Part shown: positions 58,420 through 64,000 of the stretch, one piece after another
Layout of the letters: every line of letters starts with the position of its first letter
Numbering within the stretch: position 1 is the stretch's first letter
Source: Leptospira venezuelensis
GTDB lineage: Bacteria; Spirochaetota; Leptospiria; Leptospirales; Leptospiraceae
DNA length: 64,000 bases
Direction: 5' to 3'
NCBI RefSeq assembly: GCF_002150035.1
Contig: NZ_NETS01000008.1
Span: forward strand, 434,001 to 498,000
Notes under the pieces: model-generated
What the model was told of the DNA's origin: nothing
The model's input: the letters and a program-made list of their open reading frames with translations, nothing else
The model's database searches: none
Position numbers and translations under genes: made by a program

Positions 58420-58821
58420 TTATAACAGTAAGATCGGTTCCTTATTCATTTCTAATGTATGTTCATCAATGTGATACAGTTCGATACTATGAGGAAATTT
58501 CCAACCCTCATATTTTCTTTTAAGGTGCTCTATCATTTCTTTGTCAGTGAGAATTAAAACTCTCCTTTCACTTCCTCTCCAAAGGGATAACCAAAGAATC
58601 TCCGAAGAAACTCGATCTTGACCGCCTGTATTATTTTTCCCGGATGAAGTTAATCTCCTACTGGTATTAATTCCACCAATGAATTTTCCTTCATTATAAA
58701 TATCGAATTCATGGGTAGAGGCGGATCCACTTGGAGCTATTCTTTTCTTTTTCGAAGCGACTTTAAAAATCTTATTAAATTTTTCACGGATTCTTTTTTC
58801 CCTATCCAGTCTTTCGCTCAT
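58420..58821 (-). CDS. Small protein resembling an inactive PD-(D/E)XK fold
   Basis: A 133-residue protein. The stretch HEFDIYNEGKFIGGINTSRR (37-56) has the strand-turn-strand shape of the PD-(D/E)XK nuclease core, but at the E-x-K position it reads GIN. The segment GGQDRVSSEILWLSLW (66-81) and a VLILTDKEM strand complete the picture. Asp40 is kept but the Glu and Lys are not, so catalysis is doubtful. The ATG has a GGA eight bases upstream. It is the first gene of the four-gene cluster and divergent from the recombinase gene. Confidence 0.5.
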   Translation of the reverse strand: MSERLDREKRIREKFNKIFKVASKKKRIAPSGSASTHEFDIYNEGKFIGGINTSRRLTSSGKNNTGGQDRVSSEILWLSLWRGSERRVLILTDKEMIEHLKRKYEGWKFPHSIELYHIDEHTLEMNKEPILLL

Positions 58822-58866
58822 AACTCAATTCCGATGGCATTTTGACCCGTTAACCGCTCTTTCATC

Positions 58867-58910
58867 AAGGAATTTATTCCTTGACATTTCCACCGAAATA
58901 CTTATTATAT
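58867..58910 (+). promoter_or_regulatory. Promoter of the recombinase gene with overlapping palindrome
   Basis: TTGACA (58881-58886) is followed after 16 bases by TATTAT (58903-58908), a near-consensus housekeeping promoter. The palindrome AAGGAATTTATTCCTT (58867-58882) overlaps the -35 box and could be an operator. The predicted transcript would start about 30 bases before the recombinase ATG, which has no clear ribosome site. Confidence 0.6.
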
Positions 58911-58940
58911 GTATTGTACTATATGAATATTAAGTATTTC
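58895..58940. repeat. Ten-base inverted repeat flanking the recombinase transcription start
   Basis: GAAATACTTA (58895-58904) and TAAGTATTTC (58931-58940) are perfect inverted arms with a 26-base AT-rich spacer, ending four bases before the recombinase ATG. It could be a recombinase binding site (core or arm) or an autoregulatory operator. Confidence 0.5.
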
Positions 58941-58944
58941 GACA

Positions 58945-59604
58945 ATGAACACTAACACAGCCAAAATAATCCAATTCAAATCGATTCGAAAAAAAGCAGG
59001 TAGAGACGTAGAAATTCCCCAAGAAGAAGGCTCCGCTTTCGGACGAGGTTTAAGTGATGAAACGATGCGAGAACTTTCGAAAAGGTTTTCAAAGCCTAAG
59101 ACAGAAATGGATTACCGAAATCGGGCGATCTTTCTTTTGATGTCTACAACTGGTCTCAGAGCTAAAGAGGTAGTTTCCTTACGCTTTTCTAACCTCATGA
59201 GTTCTCCCAATGGTGATACTTTGATCAAGTATAGAAGGAAGGGAGGCAAGATTGGCTATTCAGTTTTATCTAAAAGTACTCTAAAGAGTGTTACCGATTA
59301 TCATAGTAAATTTAATATCAAAAGCGATTTCTTTTTTTATTCTCACCCTAAAAGGAACCAAGCTATACGCTCACCCCTCTCCAAAAGAGGACTCCAGTTT
59401 ATAGTTAGCGGATGGAATGTTAAAACATTAGAAAATCGTAATATATTTTGTCATAGCCTGAGGCATACGACAGGAAGAAGATTACTAGAAAAGGCTGGTT
59501 CTATCGCTACTCAAAAAGTATTGGGGCATTCATCACCTAACACAAGTAGTCGATTCTATACACAGCCATTCTTTGACGGATCACAATTTCTAACTTGGGA
59601 ATAA
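58945..59604 (+). CDS. Short tyrosine recombinase/integrase
   Basis: A 219-residue site-specific recombinase. Catalytic residues are visible: Arg72 (GLRAKEV), a lysine near 99-102 (RRKGGK), His170-x-x-Arg173 (HSLRHT), His195 (GHSS) and Tyr205 (SRFYT). It lacks most of the N-terminal SAM-like core-binding domain, so it is about 80 residues shorter than XerC/D. This matches small integrases of plasmids and mobile islands. It is followed after six bases by a DUF6573-like gene and preceded by a strong promoter with inverted repeats. Confidence 0.88.
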   Translation: MNTNTAKIIQFKSIRKKAGRDVEIPQEEGSAFGRGLSDETMRELSKRFSKPKTEMDYRNRAIFLLMSTTGLRAKEVVSLRFSNLMSSPNGDTLIKYRRKGGKIGYSVLSKSTLKSVTDYHSKFNIKSDFFFYSHPKRNQAIRSPLSKRGLQFIVSGWNVKTLENRNIFCHSLRHTTGRRLLEKAGSIATQKVLGHSSPNTSSRFYTQPFFDGSQFLTWE

Positions 59605-59610
59605 AAGTAT

Positions 59611-60012
59611 ATGGATAATTTCTTTGAAGATTTCGAGATCATAGATTCCTATACCAGAGCAGAAGCTATCAAAGATGGTGGTTTGATAGATCTATCTAAT
59701 GGAGAATTTTCTCATTTAGTTAAAAGAATCTACAAATATCCGTTAGCAGTTACTGCGGGTGTTTGGCATGAAATAAGATGGATAGTAGAGAATTCTAATG
59801 ATCAAGTTTCATTCGAGAATGTTATAGAAGTAATGCTAAAAGCTACAATTTTGAATAAAACTAAGGTAATTGATGAGTCTTCTCATCTCTTTCGTTTAAA
59901 TCTTTCAATACAAGATTTACCAGGTCCATCTTATAGAGATTTTAAAATCATTTGCGGTCCCGGCGACAACGCATCTCCTGTTTTAACTATTCTTCTTCCC
60001 GAAGAAGATTAA
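59611..60012 (+). CDS. DUF6573-like mobile-element protein
   Basis: A 133-residue cytoplasmic protein. The opening IIDSYTRAEAIKDGGLIDLS and the close KIICGPGDNASPVLTILLPE match the pattern of the DUF6573 family, which is carried mostly by plasmids and integrative elements and has no known function. It is six bases after the recombinase gene, so it is probably co-transcribed with it and a sign that this is the control end of a mobile element. Confidence 0.65.
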   Translation: MDNFFEDFEIIDSYTRAEAIKDGGLIDLSNGEFSHLVKRIYKYPLAVTAGVWHEIRWIVENSNDQVSFENVIEVMLKATILNKTKVIDESSHLFRLNLSIQDLPGPSYRDFKIICGPGDNASPVLTILLPEED

Positions 60013-60052
60013 CTTAAACCAATGAAAAAACCATTCATCGCTTCGAAACATC

Positions 60053-60211
60053 TTACAGTCCCTTACTCTTTTTGTTTTCTTTAGACTTTTCTGTGATTAC
60101 CTTACTTTCGATTCCTTTTTTCTTAATTGGTTTTTTCCTAGTAACCTTTGTGAGAGCATTCTTCATATGCGGGGTTATATCGCTAATTTTAGTAAATTCG
60201 TATAGTTCCAT
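60053..60211 (-). CDS. Basic 52-residue protein, possible partner of VapD-like toxin
   Basis: A small frame from the ATG at 60211, MELYEFTKISDITPHMKNAL followed by a very lysine-rich tail. It lies 12 bases after the VapD-like gene on the same strand, so it is probably the second gene of that operon. Size and charge would fit an antitoxin or RNA-binding partner. No family recognised, and reading it as an antitoxin is inference. Confidence 0.5.
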   Translation of the reverse strand: MELYEFTKISDITPHMKNALTKVTRKKPIKKKGIESKVITEKSKENKKSKGL

Positions 60212-60223
60212 ACTTTTTAGATA

Positions 60224-60469
60224 TTAAACAAACTCAGGACATTCTTCTCTTACTGCTTCTATTATTGCGGCTTTTAGATTTTCTTGATCTGAATAATATT
60301 CAGTTCGATACAAGGAACCTTGAATATGTTTAAAAAATCCTAACTCTATTAGAAATGCTTTTAAATCTCTTTGGTACGTTCCAGAGATTTTGGATTTATC
60401 ATATCCGGCTGCTTCCATGAGCTTCGTATCAAGATCAAAAGAAACAACGAAGATTTTACTTTTTCTCAT
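60224..60469 (-). CDS. VapD-like ribonuclease toxin
   Basis: An 81-residue protein with the VapD pattern: an N-terminal beta strand FVVSFDLDTKLM, then YQRDLKAFLIELGFFKHIQGSLYRTE, and a helix KAAIIEAVRE. VapD is a ferredoxin-fold endoribonuclease structurally related to Cas2 and often acts as a toxin. There is no CRISPR array here, so VapD is the better reading. The gene is divergent from the polymerase operon. Confidence 0.7.
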   Translation of the reverse strand: MRKSKIFVVSFDLDTKLMEAAGYDKSKISGTYQRDLKAFLIELGFFKHIQGSLYRTEYYSDQENLKAAIIEAVREECPEFV

Positions 60470-60587
60470 CTACTTTAATTAGTAGAGATTCATTTTCTAT
60501 GTTTGTTAAAGACTCCGTTGGCTTTGATTAGATTCATTTTTTGTTCTGAAATTTCTATTTTGCTTTATCTCTTAGGAGACATAAATG

Positions 60588-60634
60588 CTAATCATATTTT
60601 TGCATTACTAATAAATAGTAATCATATATTTGTA
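60588..60634 (+). promoter_or_regulatory. Direct repeats upstream of the polymerase operon
   Basis: TAATCATATTTTTGCA (60589-60604) and TAATCATATATTTGTA (60619-60634) match at 14 of 16 positions with a 30-base period, ending 34 bases before the first ATG of the operon. A TTTGCA (60599-60604) and TCATAT (60622-60627) with a 17-base spacer could be the promoter, in which case the repeats overlap it. This is a candidate operator. It does not resemble the TTTG-N5-CAAA box described for Leptospira LexA1. Confidence 0.5.
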
Positions 60635-60668
60635 GAAATTGTCCGCCCTCTGTGTACAATGATCCTTG

Positions 60669-61226
60669 ATGGATTTTTCCCCTCCAGCACCTCTAAAAAG
60701 CCCTGTGATCGTTGGTAGGCTCTCTAATGCTACCTCTCATCGCTTTGTAGCTGAATTAAGCTCCTATGGCATTCCTCTACACATTATGGACTGTGCAATA
60801 CGCCTCAGAGCCTACGATATCGCTGAGATGACGAAATCCTCGAATTTACCTATTCTTCATCAGATCCTTGTCCAGAGAGCCTTCACGCCATATCAGCTAC
60901 TAGATTTTATCACCCAACTACTAGAGGAAGGAGAAGCTCCAGAGATCCGATCCCGACTGTATCTCTTCTTAGCTCCCTCAAAACAATTCTTTGATGGAGA
61001 TGTGAAATTAGAGGAACGACGATTCCTTTTAAAGAGACTCGTAGAGAAGTTTGCTAGGATCCAACAATCTGGCTTCGCCTTTCTCATCTCCGAATCGATC
61101 AAGAAATCAGATCCTGAATATCAGTTCTATTTAGAAAATCTTAGCAATACTCTAAAGGTTATACCTCAAGAAATAAAACCACCGGAGGAAATAGATGGGA
61201 CGTACATTACAACCTTATTCTCGTGA
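60669..61226 (+). CDS. RecA-fold protein without P-loop
   Basis: A 185-residue protein (ATG at 60669; a TTG just before is less likely). DCAIRLRAYDIAEM, the segment LHQILVQRAFTPYQLLDFI, and LYLFLAPSKQFFDGD followed by LLKRLVEKFARIQQSG match, in order, the strands around Walker B of Rad51/RadA-like ATPases. At the N-terminus, where Walker A should be, it reads GRLSNATSHRF, with no GKT, so ATP binding is probably lost. In RecA-like accessory proteins such as ImuA the role is to contact the recombinase and the polymerase. The stop lies inside the next gene. Confidence 0.6.
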   Translation: MDFSPPAPLKSPVIVGRLSNATSHRFVAELSSYGIPLHIMDCAIRLRAYDIAEMTKSSNLPILHQILVQRAFTPYQLLDFITQLLEEGEAPEIRSRLYLFLAPSKQFFDGDVKLEERRFLLKRLVEKFARIQQSGFAFLISESIKKSDPEYQFYLENLSNTLKVIPQEIKPPEEIDGTYITTLFS

Positions 61227-61479
61227 AATCGATTCTCTCTGGAAAGAGAGGTTTCAGGATTTCAGACGTGCATTACCAAGAGTTTATCAAGAAGCTTTCG
61301 ATGAGATTTTTCGGAATGCTAAGAGACAGTTAGCAGCAGGTGTAATGGCTTCCAATCCGTACTCGATAGAAACGGTTCTCTTATCCGAAGCAGTTACTAT
61401 AAAATCCGAAGTAAACTCCCTCAAGAAAGCAGTCGCAGACTTACAGCGCATCATTAAACAGTATGAGCAAAACCTTTGA
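61195..61479 (+). CDS. Small coiled-coil protein of the polymerase operon
   Basis: A 94-residue helical protein with a C-terminal heptad pattern (SEVNSLKKAVADLQRIIKQY, about 71-90). The ATG has GGAGG six bases upstream, inside the end of the preceding gene (32-base overlap), and its own end overlaps the polymerase start by 17 bases. This packing implies fixed stoichiometry. It may bridge the RecA-like protein and the polymerase, or replace a processivity factor. No family recognised. Confidence 0.65.
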   Translation: MGRTLQPYSREIDSLWKERFQDFRRALPRVYQEAFDEIFRNAKRQLAAGVMASNPYSIETVLLSEAVTIKSEVNSLKKAVADLQRIIKQYEQNL

Positions 61480-63790
61480 AGGTTACCTTTTAGATCTCTA
61501 TGACTTAGAGGGAAATATTACTCTCTGGGTAAAGGGTGAAAAAGAAATTCGCTGTTTCTATGATTCTCATTATCCAACATTCTATATCAAAACAGACAAA
61601 GCATATGAAAATAAATTCATAGAACGTCTTAGAGAATTACATGCTCTCCTAAAAGAACCAGAGAGAGTAACTAAGTTAGGTTTCTACGATAACAAACCAA
61701 CTTCTGTTCTAAAAATCTGCCTTTCTCGTCCTTCGGTATTACGAACCATTTATCATAAGATCTTTGCTTTCTATGAGAAGGCAGATATCTATCATTCCGA
61801 TATAGAATTACCAACATCATATCTGTATTCAAAGAATCTATTCCCTTTAGCAAAGGTAAAGGTTCTTTACGATGATCGGAATCGTGTAATCAAAATAGAA
61901 CCCTTAACAGATCTCAAAGATAAGGATTATGAAGTTCCATACCTGACTACTTTAGAAATCAGTTTCAAAGAAAATCACCGGATTGGATACTCAAAATCAA
62001 ATCCCTTGGTGCTTGTAGCCGGGGATTATAGAGAAGAGTTATACTATGAGAAAATCCCTGATCTCTTGCACAGATTAAATGAGGTGTTTAAACAAAGAGA
62101 TCCGGACATTATTCTTTCTGCTTATGGCGATCAATCGATCCTTCCTTTTCTGTTTCATCAGAGCCAGAAGTATCGCATTAGATTAGATTTAGATAGAGAT
62201 AAAGGACAGATTACTCGAAAAATCCAAAATAAAGGTACGAGCTTCGAAAGCTATGGACAGGTGATCTTTAGGGCAGCTAGCTACCCTTTGTTTGGGCGAC
62301 TCCATATTGATAGTAACAATTCCTTCGTCTTCAAGGAATCTTTCCTGCTTGGAATCATTGAGTTAGCTAGACTTAGTAGAATACCTATTCAACGGATGGC
62401 TCGGGCAAGCACTGGCACGGCATTGACAAACATTGAGATGGCTGTAGCTCTAAAGCGAGACTATCTTGTTCCTTGGCAAAAAGCCGCTCTGGAACGTCCC
62501 AAAACCCTCTATGAGCTTTTCAGAAATGATAAGGGAGGTTTAGTAACCATTCCTAACCTTTCCACCGGTTCCGTATTAGAAAACGTAGCACAGTTAGACT
62601 TTGCTCAGATGTATCCGAGCATCATGTCCAAATATAATATCAGTCCAGAAACCGTGAATTGTATCTGCTGTGATAACGATGAAACTAAAACCTATATACC
62701 CGGAACCAATTATCATATTTGTTCTAAGAGAAGAGGCGTTGTTTCGGAAGCCTTAGAAGATATCTTAGAACGAAGGAAATACTACAAGGAACAGATTGAG
62801 AATGTTCCCGATGACGTCTCAATCTACGAAGCCAGACAAAATGCTCTCAAATGGATGCTAGTCACTTCCTTTGGATACCTCGGATATCGTAACGCTAAGT
62901 TTGGTAGATTAGAAAGTCATGAATCCGTTACCGCCATTGGAAGAGAGGTATTACTAATAGCAAAAGAAGAAGCCGAGGAAGCCGGTTATCTATTCCTACA
63001 TGCGATCACTGATTCCCTTTTTATTTCAAAACCAAATGAGGATCAGTTCTCCAAAGAAGAGTTACTAATCCTCTGTGAAAGAATCTCCGAAAGAACAAAG
63101 ATCCAACTGAAAATCGAAGGAATTTACGACTGGTTATTCTTTCCTGCATCCAAAACCGATCATGAGATTGGCGTAGTAAATAGATACTTTGGTAAATTCT
63201 CTAATGGTGAAATTAAGAAGCGAGGTGTGTTTGTTCGGCGAAAGGACATGCCTATGTATATTAAGGTTTTCCAAACTTCGATCTTTTCAATCCTCGAATC
63301 TTGTTCAACTCGGAAGGAGCTACAAGAAGCGATTCCAAGAATAGAAGAACTTTTCTATTCTTTTGTCACCGATGTAGAGAACGACTCCGTTCCTATCACT
63401 GATCTCTTCCTTCGCAGAACGATTTCTAAGGACAAAGAATCATATGTCGGTAACAATGCCTCTAATAACTCTCTACAAGCATTAGCGGATGCAGGAATTA
63501 CAGTGGAGCCGGGAGAGAAAATAAAATATCTGGTTACCCGAGGATACAAAGGTAAGAGAGTCTACCTTCCAGAGGAAACCGCTCTCAAATTAAAGCAGAG
63601 ACCACCTGTTCACAAAGAATATTACAGAGGACTTCTCATCCAGGCTATGGAAGAAATCATGGAACATTTACTTCCTCGGGAATACTTTAAAGCCTTAAAG
63701 GAAAATCAATTGCTTTTACCGATATTCTCTGCTACTAAAGGCGAAGAATGTGTGGAAGATACTCCATTAATGCCTCTGCTTCTCAAGTAA
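61463..63790 (+). CDS. B-family DNA polymerase, PolB2-like, with degenerate active sites
   Basis: A 775-residue polymerase. Motif A is LDFAQMYPSIM (378-388, Asp379), motif B runs LKWMLVTSFGYLGYR (462-476), and motif C reads HAITDSLFIS (513-522), where the usual DTD has lost its first Asp (Ile515). The exonuclease part is also altered: the Exo I region reads TTLEIS (162-167) without the first Asp, and Exo II reads DPDIILSAYGDQSILPFL with no Asp at the usual place. This matches the PolB2 group (Dpo2 in archaea), linked there to damage tolerance. The gene overlaps both neighbours. Confidence 0.85.
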   Translation: MSKTFEGYLLDLYDLEGNITLWVKGEKEIRCFYDSHYPTFYIKTDKAYENKFIERLRELHALLKEPERVTKLGFYDNKPTSVLKICLSRPSVLRTIYHKIFAFYEKADIYHSDIELPTSYLYSKNLFPLAKVKVLYDDRNRVIKIEPLTDLKDKDYEVPYLTTLEISFKENHRIGYSKSNPLVLVAGDYREELYYEKIPDLLHRLNEVFKQRDPDIILSAYGDQSILPFLFHQSQKYRIRLDLDRDKGQITRKIQNKGTSFESYGQVIFRAASYPLFGRLHIDSNNSFVFKESFLLGIIELARLSRIPIQRMARASTGTALTNIEMAVALKRDYLVPWQKAALERPKTLYELFRNDKGGLVTIPNLSTGSVLENVAQLDFAQMYPSIMSKYNISPETVNCICCDNDETKTYIPGTNYHICSKRRGVVSEALEDILERRKYYKEQIENVPDDVSIYEARQNALKWMLVTSFGYLGYRNAKFGRLESHESVTAIGREVLLIAKEEAEEAGYLFLHAITDSLFISKPNEDQFSKEELLILCERISERTKIQLKIEGIYDWLFFPASKTDHEIGVVNRYFGKFSNGEIKKRGVFVRRKDMPMYIKVFQTSIFSILESCSTRKELQEAIPRIEELFYSFVTDVENDSVPITDLFLRRTISKDKESYVGNNASNNSLQALADAGITVEPGEKIKYLVTRGYKGKRVYLPEETALKLKQRPPVHKEYYRGLLIQAMEEIMEHLLPREYFKALKENQLLLPIFSATKGEECVEDTPLMPLLLK

Positions 63791-64000
63791 TAGAACAATT
63801 CCTCCTTTTTCATGAAGAAAAGAAAATCAAAGAAGAATATAGACAAGAAAAAGAAGTATTCCCAACGCATGTCGAGCCTGTGATAAGACAAGGTGAAAAA
63901 GAAAGAACACTAGATTATCTTCACTGGGGTGTAAAATTCGATTGGTTAAAACAGTTAATGATAAATGCAAGGGAAGATAAACTAATCTCCTCCCCAATCT
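63748..64000 (+). CDS. SRAP-domain (YedK/HMCES-like) abasic-site protein, 5' part
   Basis: A frame from the ATG at 63748, overlapping the polymerase end by 43 bases, runs off the window after 84 codons. The protein starts MCGRYSI, putting the catalytic Cys at position 2 as in all SRAP proteins, and continues with HWGVKFDWLKQLMINAREDK, the conserved WG...W...INAR block. SRAP proteins covalently trap abasic sites in single-stranded DNA during replication and are often next to SOS polymerases. A short AAGG lies seven bases before the ATG. Only the first 84 residues are visible. Confidence 0.85.
   Translation, partial: MCGRYSINASASQVIEQFLLFHEEKKIKEEYRQEKEVFPTHVEPVIRQGEKERTLDYLHWGVKFDWLKQLMINAREDKLISSPI

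Noticed and set aside
60224..60469. Cas2-like protein suggesting a CRISPR or casposon locus
   Set aside because: The pattern fits VapD better. No Cas1, repeat array or other cas gene is present, and the B-family polymerase next door shows PolB2-type motif loss rather than the casposon arrangement.
60503..60718. 71-codon frame upstream of the polymerase operon
   Set aside because: It spans the repeats and the likely promoter, has hydrophobic low-complexity content, and overlaps the true start of the RecA-like gene in another frame.

Overview
The window reads as chromosomal DNA of a Leptospira-like spirochaete. The grounds are the gene order rpsB-tsf-pyrH-frr-uppS-cdsA-dxr-rseP-proS, the many lipoproteins with loose spirochaetal lipoboxes (SLFC, ILHC, LLSC), a very large SpvB/RHS surface protein, a CHASE2 adenylate cyclase and AT-rich codon use. 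The assignment rests on recognised families and layout only; no database was searched.

Region 1 (about 1-23.7 kb) is core genome, all on the minus strand. It is read from dapA (right) to an alcohol dehydrogenase (left): dapA-dapB, c-di-AMP synthesis (cdaA, cdaR), acpS, a small TPR protein, bactofilin, a small membrane protein, ribosome and translation genes (rpsB, tsf, pyrH, frr), isoprenoid and lipid precursors (uppS, cdsA, dxr), rseP, proS, trpBA, a CHASE2 cyclase, dxs, a TPR protein, a GNAT, an esterase and the dehydrogenase. Most junctions overlap or are under 20 nt, so it behaves as one or a few long operons coupling wall precursors, isoprenoids, envelope proteolysis and translation.

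Region 2 (23.8-36.1 kb) is mixed: glycerate kinase, an MFS transporter, a secreted SGNH hydrolase, a HEAT-repeat lipoprotein operon, a DUF1304 membrane protein, a receiver-HATPase sensor coupled to a membrane-anchored AraC regulator, a fatty-acid hydroxylase-type membrane enzyme and an ATP-grasp protein. Three stem-loops lie at gene ends.

Region 3 (36.1-54.1 kb) is a surface and secretion island, nearly all on the minus strand. It holds a series of lipoproteins, a MauG-type di-haem peroxidase, a TPR protein, a Kelch lipoprotein, an outer-membrane barrel and a roughly 2350-residue SpvB/FG-GAP/RHS protein that has two predicted membrane helices inserted before its RHS core. An IS1595-type transposase sits against a lipoprotein gene that has lost its start codon.

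Region 4 (54.1-58.8 kb) is a four-gene minus-strand cluster that looks like an antiphage or NAD-depletion module: a 133-residue protein resembling a PD-(D/E)XK fold without its catalytic residues, a 124-residue unknown, a SIR2-like protein and a 999-residue helical partner.

Region 5 (58.8-64.0 kb) is a mobile or accessory island: a short tyrosine recombinase, a DUF6573-like protein, a VapD-like toxin with a 52-residue partner, and then a tightly overlapping operon. That operon encodes a RecA-fold protein without a P-loop, a 94-residue coiled-coil protein, a B-family DNA polymerase with degenerate exonuclease and motif C, and a SRAP (YedK/HMCES) abasic-site protein cut by the window end. It looks like a damage-tolerance or mutagenesis cassette, analogous in composition to ImuA-ImuB-DnaE2 but built on a PolB2-like polymerase. 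This is the strongest candidate here for a little-described system.
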